From positions 620,001 to 684,000 of the forward strand of contig NZ_JAFFSX010000001.1 of NCBI RefSeq assembly GCF_017948485.1: DNA of 64,000 bases, read 5' to 3'. This document shows positions 16,146-24,763 of this stretch, piece after piece; positions within the stretch are counted from its first letter, which is position 1; every line of letters begins with the position of its first letter. Both the position numbers and the translations under genes were made by a program. Origin of the DNA: Streptomyces sp. GESEQ-35. Lineage in GTDB: Bacteria; Actinomycetota; Actinomycetes; Streptomycetales; Streptomycetaceae. The notes below the pieces were generated by a model. It saw only the letters and a program-made list of their open reading frames with translations. It searched no databases and was not told the origin of the DNA.

Positions 16146-16706
16146 TCACTGGCCCACCCTTCCGTCGACGCACTCGCGCAACAGGTCGGCGTGCCCGCAG
16201 TGACGGGCATACTCCTCGATCCGGTGCACCATCAGCTCCCGAACCGAGGTCCTGTCCTTCCCCAGACGCTCACTCAGGTCCGGGTGCCCGGCCAGCGCGG
16301 CGTCGGTCGCGGCCTGCTCTCGCGCCAGATCGGAGTACGCGGCGTCGACCTCGGCCTGTTCGGCGACAACTCCGTTGAAGTCCGCGTCACGCTCGCCGTA
16401 CAGCTTCGGCAGCGGCTCAGCGTCGCTGATCCAGTTGCGCCAGTCCCGTTCGACCTCGGCGAGGTGCCGCACCAGGCCGAGCAGCGACATCGTCGACGGC
16501 GGAACCGACCGACGGGCCAGTTGCTCCGCGTCCAGGCCCTCGCACTTCATCCGCAGGGTCATGCGGTAGCCGGTCAGAAAGTCCAGCAGCGTCGCGAGCT
16601 CACCGTCCGGACTGGCTCCTTCGCTGTCGCGGGGGTCGTCGTCCGGGTCGACCCACATGTCGGGGTAGATGGTTGCCTGGCTCCATCGTGCGGGTTCGTC
16701 GCTCAT
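16146..16706 (-). CDS. DinB-family (DUF664-type) protein
   Basis: 186 residues from ATG 16706 (MSDEPARWSQATIYPDMW); an ATG at 16715 is an alternative. Four-helix DinB pattern: LDFLTGYRMTLRMKCEGL, then SLLGLVRHLAEVERDWRNW with one conserved His, and IEEYARHCGHADLLREC with the other two. These three His positions form the metal site of the family, which includes mycothiol- or bacillithiol-linked transferases. The specific reaction is unknown. Cytoplasmic, single gene. Confidence 0.85.
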   Translation of the reverse strand: MSDEPARWSQATIYPDMWVDPDDDPRDSEGASPDGELATLLDFLTGYRMTLRMKCEGLDAEQLARRSVPPSTMSLLGLVRHLAEVERDWRNWISDAEPLPKLYGERDADFNGVVAEQAEVDAAYSDLAREQAATDAALAGHPDLSERLGKDRTSVRELMVHRIEEYARHCGHADLLRECVDGRVGQ

Positions 16707-16805
16707 GCGGGCCATGTTCGTCCGTGAGGGCAGAAGCTCGCCAATGATTTGTGGGGTCCGGACACGAGGTGTGGACACCCGCCGACAGTCGCCTTGGGAG
16801 ACGTG

Positions 16806-17050
16806 ATGACAGAACGATCCGGGCCGTTTTGGGATGGCGCGTTGGGGCGAGCGCCGTTGCCTCGTGCCGCGGCCACGAGCTCAAGGCGTCCTTCATGCGA
16901 CCGGTCCGACCGGGCCGGATCCTGGGAAGGGGACGGGTAGTGCACCGAGTGGGTGACATCGCGTACCTGGAAGCCTCACTGACCGACACCGACGGAGCGC
17001 TGATCGCGACGGCCAGTGCCACCGCTCGCGTCATCCCCTTCGACAGTGCC
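16806..17050 (+). pseudogene. PaaI-type hotdog thioesterase with internal deletion and frameshift
   Basis: The reading frame starting at ATG 16806 (GGGAG just upstream) gives MTERSGPFWDGALGRAPLPR and AAAT, a usual N-terminus of PaaI-like thioesterases. At about 16874 it joins, in another frame, ELKASFMRPVRPGRILGRGR, VVHRVGDIAYLEASL and TATARVIP, the usual C-terminal half. The middle, holding the active-site Asn/Asp helix and the GG-hotdog core, is missing (roughly 70-80 residues judged from the normal length of about 140-150). So it is a non-functional deletion product. Confidence 0.75.
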
Positions 17051-17104
17051 GAATCCGCGCCATGCCCCCGTCTCTCCTGGTTGCTGAGGACGCCTCGGAG
17101 TCGC

Positions 17105-18118
17105 TCACCGGCCTCTCTGCTGAGACCGTAGGCGGTCGATCTCTCGTGGTGTCCGGCCGCGGGGAGCATCGCCTGCCGTGAGGTGTTCCAGGACCTCCAC
17201 CAGCTCCTGACAGGCCCGTTCCACCGAGCGTCTGGTGTTGTGCTGCTCGGTGACGACGGCTGACAGAAGCAGGGCCGTCAGGGCCATGGAGCCGTTGAAT
17301 GCCTGCAGTTTGATCATCACTTCGACATGGGTGAGCTGTTCGAAGGGACCGGTCTCGTCCGTCGCGGCGATGGTGGCCATGGTGGAGGCGAAGAGGGCGC
17401 ACAGGATGCTGCCGGCCAGCTGGAACCGCAGGGCGGCGAAGATCAGCAGTGGATAGACGAGGAACAGCAGGCTGAGCCGGCTGTACGAGGCCAGCGGAAT
17501 GAGGCCACAGGCAATCAGAGCCAGCCCAGCGGCCTCCTTCCAGCGGGCCAGGCCGGGAGGCCGCCGCACCTCGTAGAGCAGGAGCAGGATGGGGGTGACG
17601 ATCAGGACCCCCATCGCGTCGCCCACCCACCAGGCGAGCCAGACCGGCCAGACGCCGGACGCGTCGAGTTTGCCGGTGAGGACGAGCAGACCGACGCCGG
17701 CGCTCGCGCTGATCAGCATGCTGGTCAGCGCTCCGAGGAACACCAGCGCGACGCCGTCCCGCAATCGGCCGATGTCGGTCCGGAACCCCACCCTGCGCAG
17801 CAGGAGGTACGCGCAGAGGGGAGCCGCGGTGTTACCGGCCAGCGTCCCGATCACCGTGGGCTGGAGTGAGGTGATGGACATGATCACGAACAGGATGCCC
17901 AGGGTGATGCCGGGCAGGGCACGGATCCCGAAGATCAACAGACACGCGACCGCGACGCCCGTGGGCGGCCAGATGGGTGTGACGACAGCGCCCTGGACGA
18001 CGAGCTGCCTCATCAGGCCCAGCCGCCCCGCAGCGAAGTAGCAGGCGGCGATGGCCAGCGTCTGGAGAGCGTAGAGGGCCGGTCCACGCAGATCCTGGAT
18101 ACCCACCACAGGAGCCAT
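17105..18118 (-). CDS. MASE1-domain integral membrane protein
   Basis: 337 residues, about eight membrane helices. The MASE1 signature is visible: LAIAACYFAAGRLGL, TPIWPPTGVAVACLL, GNTAAPLCAYLLLRRVGF and ILTPILLLLYE-like VTPILLLLYE. The last 45 residues form a charged cytoplasmic helix (TRRSVERACQELVEVLEHL). MASE1 is usually fused to a kinase, GGDEF or PP2C output domain. Here it has none, but a PP2C gene ends 48 bp upstream on the same strand, so the two products may form a split sensor and phosphatase. The ligand is unknown. Confidence 0.87.
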   Translation of the reverse strand: MAPVVGIQDLRGPALYALQTLAIAACYFAAGRLGLMRQLVVQGAVVTPIWPPTGVAVACLLIFGIRALPGITLGILFVIMSITSLQPTVIGTLAGNTAAPLCAYLLLRRVGFRTDIGRLRDGVALVFLGALTSMLISASAGVGLLVLTGKLDASGVWPVWLAWWVGDAMGVLIVTPILLLLYEVRRPPGLARWKEAAGLALIACGLIPLASYSRLSLLFLVYPLLIFAALRFQLAGSILCALFASTMATIAATDETGPFEQLTHVEVMIKLQAFNGSMALTALLLSAVVTEQHNTRRSVERACQELVEVLEHLTAGDAPRGRTPREIDRLRSQQRGR

Positions 18119-18166
18119 CAGATAACGACGCCGCCCTGTCGGCGAGCCGAAGCACGTGGTGGTTCC

Positions 18167-18997
18167 CTACAACCGCACGTCGGTCTCGGCGTGGCCGACG
18201 ACCAGTACGGCCGCGTCGTCCTCGTGTCCCACCCGCTCGGCGCCCTTGATCACGGCGGCGGCGAGCGAGCCGGCGTCCATGCCCGCGACGGCGGCGACTC
18301 CCGCGAGCCTCACCACCTGGTCGAGCCCTTCGTCGAGGCTCAGCGAGGGCCCCTCCACCACACCGTCCGTCAGCAGGACGAACACTCCGCCCGTGCTGAG
18401 CCGGTACCGGGTCACCGGGTAGTCCTGCCCGTCGTCGATGCCCAGAGGCGGTCCTCCTTCGTCCTCGGCGATCCCGGACTTCCCGTCCGCAGTGGCCCAC
18501 ACACACGGGATGTGCCCGGCCCTGGCGCTCTCCAGGACTCCGGTGGACGGGTCGAGCCGCATGAAAGTGCAGGTCGCGAAGAGGTCGGCGCCTAGCGACA
18601 GGAGCAGGTCGTTCGTTCTGGAGAGGAGTTCCCCCGGCTCGCTCGTGACGGAGGCCAGTGCGCGCAGTCCCACCCGGACCTGGCCCATGAAAGCGGCGGC
18701 CTCGATGTTGTGGCCCTGCACGTCGCCGATGGACAGTCCGATACGCCCGTCGGGCATCCAGAAGGCGTCGTACCAGTCGCCCCCTACGTTCAGTCCATGA
18801 AAGGCAGGTGAGTACTGGACGGCCAGGTCGAACCCGGGGGCGTCCGGCATGTCTCCGGGCAGCATGCCGCGCTGGAGGGCGACGGCCAGCTCGACCAGGG
18901 AACGCTGAAGCTCGGCTTGCTCACGCACCTGAGCGGTCAGCGTCCTGAGCCTGGCCAGCAGTTCGTCCGCGTCGTCGGTTGAGCGCTTGCGGGACAT
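18167..18997 (-). CDS. PP2C (SpoIIE-type) phosphatase
   Basis: 276 residues from ATG 18997, chosen for GGAG six bases upstream; an in-frame ATG at 19042 would add 15 residues. An N-terminal coiled coil (DELLARLRTLTAQVREQAEL) leads into a PP2C domain. Motifs are GGDWYDAF, SIGDVQGHNIEAA, ARAGHIPCVW, LLTDGVVEG and EDDAAVLVVG, all intact. No sensory domain is present on this chain. The MASE1 membrane protein gene follows on the same strand, suggesting a split membrane-sensing phosphatase acting on an anti-anti-sigma factor. Confidence 0.87.
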   Translation of the reverse strand: MSRKRSTDDADELLARLRTLTAQVREQAELQRSLVELAVALQRGMLPGDMPDAPGFDLAVQYSPAFHGLNVGGDWYDAFWMPDGRIGLSIGDVQGHNIEAAAFMGQVRVGLRALASVTSEPGELLSRTNDLLLSLGADLFATCTFMRLDPSTGVLESARAGHIPCVWATADGKSGIAEDEGGPPLGIDDGQDYPVTRYRLSTGGVFVLLTDGVVEGPSLSLDEGLDQVVRLAGVAAVAGMDAGSLAAAVIKGAERVGHEDDAAVLVVGHAETDVRL

Positions 18998-19233
18998 CGA
19001 CCACTCCGGAGACTCAGCGTTCCTCTGGGCATTGATACCCATTTACCCCATTGGTGTGATGTCGGCCCGGGCGAGGCAGGCCCGCGCCGCCGAGTGCCTC
19101 CGAACGAGGGACCGGGTTGCGCCGGTGTCCTGGCCCGAAGACGGCCTACCTCGGCCGGGCACAGCCGGGCAGGATGGGCGCTGCCTCGCCTCCAGCACAA
19201 GCCTGTCCGACCGTCTTCGGGGAGATGTGGTTC

Positions 19234-20130
19234 ATGAGAGCACGGCGTACGACCATCAGACGTTCACGGCTGATCGCCGCGGTGTTCAGCCTGCTCGGTG
19301 TGGCCGCCCTCGCGGCATCCGGCACCAGCGCGGCGGCAGCGCCCTCGGCCGACACGGCGCCGTCCACCGCGTCGGTGGCCGGCGTGACCTCGGCCGTCGA
19401 ATCCCTGGGAGTCGACGGGACGGCCTGGGCCGTGGACCAGCGCACAGGAAAACTGAGGGTCCTCGCCGACTCCACGGTCACGGACACCGGCCTCGCCCAA
19501 CTCCGCAGGACCGCCGGGCATTTCGCCGGTGCCATGACCCTCGAACAGGTCGACGGCCGGCTCCGTACCCTCCTGTCGGGCGGCGACGGCATCTACGCCT
19601 CCGGCCGACGCTGCTCGGCGGGGGTCAACGTACAGAGCGGCTCCACGTACTACTTCGTCACGGCCGGCCACTGCACCGACGGCCTGTCCACCTGGTACAC
19701 CAGTCCCGCCATGGACACGGCCGTCGGCCCCACCACCGGCACCAGCTTCCCCGGCAACGACTTCGGGGTCGTCCGGTACTCCAACCCGGCCGTGCCGCAC
19801 CCCGGCACCATCGGAACCGTCGACATCACCGGGACGGCGACCGCCTACGTCGGCCAGCGCGTCTGCACCCGGGGATCAACCACCGGCGTCCGGTGCGGTG
19901 TGGTCACCGCCCTGAACGCGAGCGTCAACTACGGTGGCGGCTCCGTCGTCACCGGGTTGATCCAGACCAACATCTGCGCCGAGCCGGGCGACAGCGGAGG
20001 CCCGCTCTACGCCGGCGACAAGGTCATCGGCATCCTCTCCGGCGGCTCCGGGAACTGCGCGACCGGAGGGACCACTTACTACCAGCCGATCCAGGAAGTG
20101 CTGAGCGCCTACGGACTGACCGTCTACTGA
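19234..20130 (+). CDS. Streptogrisin-type serine protease precursor (SprB-like)
   Basis: 298 residues from ATG 19234 with GGAG upstream. Signal peptide ([20 protein letters not shown]), a pro-region to about residue 113, then a mature S1 protease starting near [11 protein letters not shown]. The catalytic triad is His146 (FVTAGHC), Asp176 (GNDFGVV) and Ser254 (GDSGGPLY). Six cysteines can make the C127-C147, C211-C221 and C248-C275 pairs. Length and layout match S. griseus protease B. Secreted and self-processed by family. Expression is often tied to aerial growth; nothing in the sequence here proves that. Confidence 0.93.
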   Translation: MRARRTTIRRSRLIAAVFSLLGVAALAASGTSAAAAPSADTAPSTASVAGVTSAVESLGVDGTAWAVDQRTGKLRVLADSTVTDTGLAQLRRTAGHFAGAMTLEQVDGRLRTLLSGGDGIYASGRRCSAGVNVQSGSTYYFVTAGHCTDGLSTWYTSPAMDTAVGPTTGTSFPGNDFGVVRYSNPAVPHPGTIGTVDITGTATAYVGQRVCTRGSTTGVRCGVVTALNASVNYGGGSVVTGLIQTNICAEPGDSGGPLYAGDKVIGILSGGSGNCATGGTTYYQPIQEVLSAYGLTVY

Positions 20131-20243
20131 CGCCATCACATTCGTGCGGCGAAGAGAATTCGACGTTCAGCTTCCTGCCATCACACGGCCACGGCCGAGC
20201 AGCACTGTGCCTTCCTGACCAACGGTCGTCATCTGGAGGGCAC

Positions 20244-22118
20244 ATGAGCACCGAGGGGCACCAACACCGGCTGGACAGACGCACACTGCTACAGGCCGCG
20301 GTCGTCATACCCGCGGCCGGTGCCGTGGTCACGGCAGCCGAGGCGCAGGCCGCCTCTGCTGCCGTGAACGGCGGCCGGTCCCGCTTCGACACCGAGAGCC
20401 CGCGTTTCGCGCTGGCCGTGCTTCCCGACACGCAGTACCTGTTCGACGCCGACAGCTCCGACCCGGCACCCCTGCGCGCCACGTTCCGCTACCTCGCCGC
20501 AGAGCGGGAGCAGGCGAACATCGCGTTCATGACGCACCTCGGTGACGTGACGGAGCACGGCACCGAGCAGGAGATCGCGCTCGCCGCCGACACCTTCGGG
20601 GCGATCCACGGCAAGGTGCCCTACAGCGTCCTCGCGGGGAACCACGACATCCGCTCCTCCACGGACGACCAGCGTGGCGACTCCGCCTACCTCGCGGCCT
20701 TCGGTCCGCAGCGCTACGCGTCGATGCCGACCTTCCGCGGAGCCTCACCCGACGGCTACAACAGCTACCACGTGCTGCGCGCGGCGGGCCGGCAGTGGCT
20801 CGTCCTCGCCCTGGACTGGCGGGTCTCGGACAAGGGCCTGGGCTGGGCCCAGGGCGTCCTCGACGCGCACCCCACCCTCCCCGCCATCCTGACCACGCAT
20901 GACATCGTCTGGTCGGACGACGACGGCCAGGCCCAGCTGTCGGACAACGGCAAGCGCCTGTGGGACGGCCTCATCCGCGGCAACGACCAGATCTTCCTCG
21001 CGTTGGGCGGCCACTACTGGCCGCCGGGGCGGACGGTCCTGGCCAACGACTCTGACAACGATGTCCACCTCCACATCACCAACTACCAGGACCGCTACTA
21101 CGGCGGCGCCGGCATGATCCGCACGTACGCCTTCGACCTCGCCCGCGGTGCCATCGACGTCGAGACCTTCTCGCCGTGGTTCCTCGCCCGGGACCCGGAG
21201 AAGCGGTCACCGCTGGAGGCGGAGACGATCGAACTGACCGGCCCCACCGACCGGTTCAGCCTGGACATCGACTTCGCCGAGCGCTTCAAGGGCTTCGCAC
21301 CGGTCCCGGCGCCGAAGCCACGTCCGGCGTCCGCCGTCATGCCCCGCGGCACGGTCGCCTACTGGCGCTTCGACGCCTCCGGGACGTCCGCCGCCGGCAC
21401 GCCGGGCGCCCCCGTGGCCGACGGAGCGGTCGTGCGCGACCTCACGGGCAACGGCAACGATCTGACCGTCAGCCGTCTGCACTCCAGCGGATCGGACGCG
21501 CTCACCTGGTCCGCCGACCACCACCCCGGCCAGCCGGCGCACGCCAGCCTCCGGTTCGACGGCGGCAAGAGCCCGGACCGCGGTGCCATCCTGACGACCG
21601 CCGCGGGCGCCGCGGTGAACCGCGCGAAGTTCACCGACGGCTACACCATCGAGACGCACATCAGACTGCCCGAGCCCTTCGAGGGCGATCACAGCTGGAT
21701 GGGCATCCTGAGCTGGGAGGGCCGCAACGGCGACGCGGGCAAGACCACGGGCTGGTCCCCGCTGGAGCCCACCTGCAGCCTCAACCTGTCTCCGGAGAGG
21801 TTCCTCCAGTTCGTCGTCTACCCCGCCGGGCAGGACGCCGACCCGACGTCCTGGAGCCACGCCGTGCCGGTCGGCCGCTGGATGCACATCGCCCTCGTCA
21901 ACGACGGCCGCAGGACGGTGATGTACGTGGACGGCTCGAAGATCGCCCGCAATCCGGCGCAGCGGTCGACCGGCATCGCCACACTCGGCAAACCCTTCGT
22001 CATCGGCGCGACGCAGTTCGACGAGCGGTTCGGGCAGGGCTTCTACGGATGGCTCGGCGACACCCGCATCGTCAACAGGGCTCTGTCCACAGGGGACTTC
22101 CTGACGCCGTTCGACTGA
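20244..22118 (+). CDS. Tat-exported metallophosphoesterase with LamG-like C-terminal domain
   Basis: 624 residues from ATG 20244, preceded by GGAGG. Twin-arginine signal LDRRTLLQAAVVIPAAG. A calcineurin-type phosphoesterase domain spans about 55-330: VLPDTQYLFDAD, THLGDVTEHG, AGNHDIRSS, TTHDIVW and GGHYWPPG supply the metal-binding Asp, Asn and His ligands. From about 375 a concanavalin-like LamG domain follows (GTVAYWRFDASG, TIETHIRLP, IVNRALSTGDF), likely binding a carbohydrate or surface. An extracellular phosphatase is expected; the substrate is unknown. The 3' end almost touches the convergent gene at 22121. Confidence 0.9.
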   Translation: MSTEGHQHRLDRRTLLQAAVVIPAAGAVVTAAEAQAASAAVNGGRSRFDTESPRFALAVLPDTQYLFDADSSDPAPLRATFRYLAAEREQANIAFMTHLGDVTEHGTEQEIALAADTFGAIHGKVPYSVLAGNHDIRSSTDDQRGDSAYLAAFGPQRYASMPTFRGASPDGYNSYHVLRAAGRQWLVLALDWRVSDKGLGWAQGVLDAHPTLPAILTTHDIVWSDDDGQAQLSDNGKRLWDGLIRGNDQIFLALGGHYWPPGRTVLANDSDNDVHLHITNYQDRYYGGAGMIRTYAFDLARGAIDVETFSPWFLARDPEKRSPLEAETIELTGPTDRFSLDIDFAERFKGFAPVPAPKPRPASAVMPRGTVAYWRFDASGTSAAGTPGAPVADGAVVRDLTGNGNDLTVSRLHSSGSDALTWSADHHPGQPAHASLRFDGGKSPDRGAILTTAAGAAVNRAKFTDGYTIETHIRLPEPFEGDHSWMGILSWEGRNGDAGKTTGWSPLEPTCSLNLSPERFLQFVVYPAGQDADPTSWSHAVPVGRWMHIALVNDGRRTVMYVDGSKIARNPAQRSTGIATLGKPFVIGATQFDERFGQGFYGWLGDTRIVNRALSTGDFLTPFD

Positions 22119-22120
22119 GT

Positions 22121-24592
22121 TCACGGAAGCTCCTGCTCCGCCCAGATGATCTTCCCGTCGGCCGTGTACCGGGCACCCCAGCGATGGGCGAGCTGGGCGA
22201 CCAGGAAGAGACCCCGGCCTCCTTCGTCCGTACTCCGGGCATGTCTCAGCCTCGGGGCGGTGCTGCTGGCGTCGGAGACCTCGCACGTCAGTCGGGAGTC
22301 GCGGAGCAGCCGCAGCCGGATGGGCGGTGCGGCGTGGCGGATCGCGTTGGTGACCAGTTCGCTCACGACGAGCTCCGTCGTCATGGCGAGTTCCTCCAGC
22401 CCCCAGGCTTCCACCCGGCGCGTCGCCCGCGCCCGGACGTCGGCGACGGCGGCCGGGTCCGCGGGCACGTCCCAGGAGGCGACATGGTCGGCGCCCAGGG
22501 CGTGGGTGCGCGCCAGGAGCAGGGCGATGTCGTCGGGTTGGGGCACGGGCACGAGCTCCTGCACGGCCGAGGAGCAGAGTGTGTCGAGGTCGGGGGCCTG
22601 CCGGGCCAGCAGGGCGCCGAGCCGGGACATGCCCAGCTCCATGTCGCGGTCGGTTCCCTCGACGAGACCATCGGTGTAGAGACCGATCAGGCTGTTCTCG
22701 GCGAGCTCCATCTCGGCGGTCTCGAAGGCCATCCCTCCCAGCCCGAGCGGAGGTCCGGCGGGGAGCACCGGGAAGGACACACGCCCGTCGGGGGCGACCA
22801 CGACAGGCGGTGGATGCCCGGCCCTGGCCATCGTGCAGCGCCTGGTCACCGGGTCGTAGACGGCGTACAGACAGGTGGCGCCGAGGAAGGCCGTGGCGCT
22901 CTGGTCGGCCCTCTCGTCGCCGGTCCTCTCCTCGCTCAGCCGGAGCACGAGATCGTCGAGGTGCGCCAGCAGTTCGTCGGGCGGCATCTCCATGTCGGCG
23001 AGAGTCTGAACCGCGGTGCGCAGACGGCCCATCGTCGCCGCCGCGGTGATTCCGTGGCCGACCACATCGCCGACGACGAGGCCCACGCGGGCGCCGGACA
23101 GCGGGATCACATCGAACCAGTCGCCACCGACCCCACCGGTCGGGTCCGCCGGCCGATAGGAGGAGGCCACCTCCAATGCCGTACCGCCCGTCAGGGCCCG
23201 GGGCAGCAGACTGCGTTGAAGCGTGACCGCTGCCGTGTGCTCCCGGGTGTAGCGGCGGGCGTTGTCGACGCACAGCGCGGCTCGTGCCACCAGCTCGCGG
23301 GCCAGCAGGACGTCGTCGGGCTGGAAGGAGACGGGATTGAGCGACCGTACGAACGTGGTCAGGCCCAGGGCGGTGTTCCGCGCCCTCATCGGCACGGAGA
23401 TGAGGGAATGCATCCCGAACTCGCGGATGCTCGCCGCTCGCTCAGGTTGCTCGGAGACCCACAGCTCGTCGGACGGATCGAGGACCGGGATGAGGACCGG
23501 CTCGCCGTCGATGAAGAGATGCACGTCGTGCGGCGGGGGCAGGAAGTTCACTCTGTCCCCGACCCGGGCCACGGCCTCCGGGCAGCCCTCTCGCACCGAG
23601 CGCAGTCCGGCGCGCCGCATCTCCGGCCGGGCGGGTGCCGGTCCCGCGTCGGTCAGCCACGCTCCGTGTCCCTCGGTGCTGAGGACGGGCTCCAGGAGGT
23701 CGACGACGACGAAGTCCGCGAAGCGGGGAACGACGAAGTCGGCAAGTTCCTGCGCCGTCCGCATCACGTCAAGGGTCGTGCCGATGCGGGTTCCGGCCTC
23801 GTTGACCATCGACAGGAGCTGGCGGGCGTTCCACCGCTCGGTGACGTCCGAGACCATGTAGCAGACTCCGGTGATGGAGCTGTCGGCGTCCACCAGGGGG
23901 AAGAAGGACGTCGAATAGGCATGCTGGCGGTGTGGATCGGCCCAGCTCCATCCCACGTACTCGTACTCGGTCACCGGGACTCCGGTCCCGAGCACCTTGC
24001 GCATCAGTCCCTCGATGGCCTCCGCCTGAAGACCGGGCAGCAGCTCGCTCAGCCGACGCCCCAGTCGCTGCTCACGCGGCACACCGCCGAAGCGCTCCAG
24101 CGTGTCGTTCAGCCATACGTAGCGCAGCTGTGTGTCCATCACCGCCATGCCGACCGGCGAGCGGGTGAGGAATCCGTCGAGGACTGACTGGCCGACCGCC
24201 CATTGCGGTCGCCGCTCCCGGGCCGAGAGCAAGAAGCACTCGTCCTCGCCGATGCGGAAGGACGCGGAGACCCGCAGGTCGATGTCGAGCGAGCGGCCGT
24301 CGCGGTGCCGTACGGGAATGAGGCCGCTCCACCCCATGCCGGCGCGGCATCGATCCGCGACGCCGACGACACGTGCCGGATCGCCGGGCATTGCCAGCAG
24401 CCGCATGGCGGACCCGCCGACCACCTCTCCTGCCGGGTAGCCGAGGAGTTCTTCGGCACCCCGGGTCCAGCCGACCACGACGCCGTCGGCCGCCAGCACC
24501 GCCGCAGCGTCAGTGGACGCGTCGAACAGGTCACGCGGCCCTGCCGGCGTCGGTTCATCGGAACCACTTCGCGCAGAATCCATGGGTCTCAT
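22121..24592 (-). CDS. PAS-PAS-GAF-SpoIIE phosphatase with C-terminal anti-sigma HATPase domain
   Basis: 823 residues. Order: PAS (25-130, GWTRGAEELLGYPAGEVVGG), PAS (150-270, MAVMDTQLRYVWLNDTLERF), GAF (280-460), PP2C/SpoIIE (470-690: GGDWFDVIPLSG, VGDVVGHG, ARAGHPPP, YTDGLVEG, PDDIALLLA), and an RsbW-like HATPase (715-820: ELVVSELVTNAIRHA, DEGGRGLFLV). It thus joins a phosphatase for anti-anti-sigma proteins with a kinase-like domain able to phosphorylate them or bind sigma. Divergent from the related gene at 24764. Cytoplasmic. The PAS ligand is unknown. Confidence 0.92.
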   Translation of the reverse strand: MRPMDSARSGSDEPTPAGPRDLFDASTDAAAVLAADGVVVGWTRGAEELLGYPAGEVVGGSAMRLLAMPGDPARVVGVADRCRAGMGWSGLIPVRHRDGRSLDIDLRVSASFRIGEDECFLLSARERRPQWAVGQSVLDGFLTRSPVGMAVMDTQLRYVWLNDTLERFGGVPREQRLGRRLSELLPGLQAEAIEGLMRKVLGTGVPVTEYEYVGWSWADPHRQHAYSTSFFPLVDADSSITGVCYMVSDVTERWNARQLLSMVNEAGTRIGTTLDVMRTAQELADFVVPRFADFVVVDLLEPVLSTEGHGAWLTDAGPAPARPEMRRAGLRSVREGCPEAVARVGDRVNFLPPPHDVHLFIDGEPVLIPVLDPSDELWVSEQPERAASIREFGMHSLISVPMRARNTALGLTTFVRSLNPVSFQPDDVLLARELVARAALCVDNARRYTREHTAAVTLQRSLLPRALTGGTALEVASSYRPADPTGGVGGDWFDVIPLSGARVGLVVGDVVGHGITAAATMGRLRTAVQTLADMEMPPDELLAHLDDLVLRLSEERTGDERADQSATAFLGATCLYAVYDPVTRRCTMARAGHPPPVVVAPDGRVSFPVLPAGPPLGLGGMAFETAEMELAENSLIGLYTDGLVEGTDRDMELGMSRLGALLARQAPDLDTLCSSAVQELVPVPQPDDIALLLARTHALGADHVASWDVPADPAAVADVRARATRRVEAWGLEELAMTTELVVSELVTNAIRHAAPPIRLRLLRDSRLTCEVSDASSTAPRLRHARSTDEGGRGLFLVAQLAHRWGARYTADGKIIWAEQELP

Positions 24593-24763
24593 CCCTCTAC
24601 ACGACTATGTTCCTGCGCGTCCGCCCGATGCGCACGGCCCGGCGGTAGGCACTGCTCGCCAAGGCCGAGGGCCGGAGGGAGCATGGAAGGGCCGGTAGGC
24701 GGAACCCGGGGATGGCAGACAGAGGCCGGCACGTCCTGCCGGCCGGTGGAGGAGGGATCAGGG

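Noticed and set aside
18987..20243. Upstream extension of the phosphoesterase frame by about 420 codons
   Set aside because: It runs antiphase through the streptogrisin gene and is Arg/His-rich. The Tat signal and ribosome site place the start at 20244.
21207..23273. 688-codon minus-strand frame over the phosphoesterase gene
   Set aside because: Shadow with repetitive Arg/Gly composition and no motifs.
21176..24187. 1003-codon plus-strand frame
   Set aside because: It is the antisense shadow of the PAS-GAF-SpoIIE gene; no recognisable domain.
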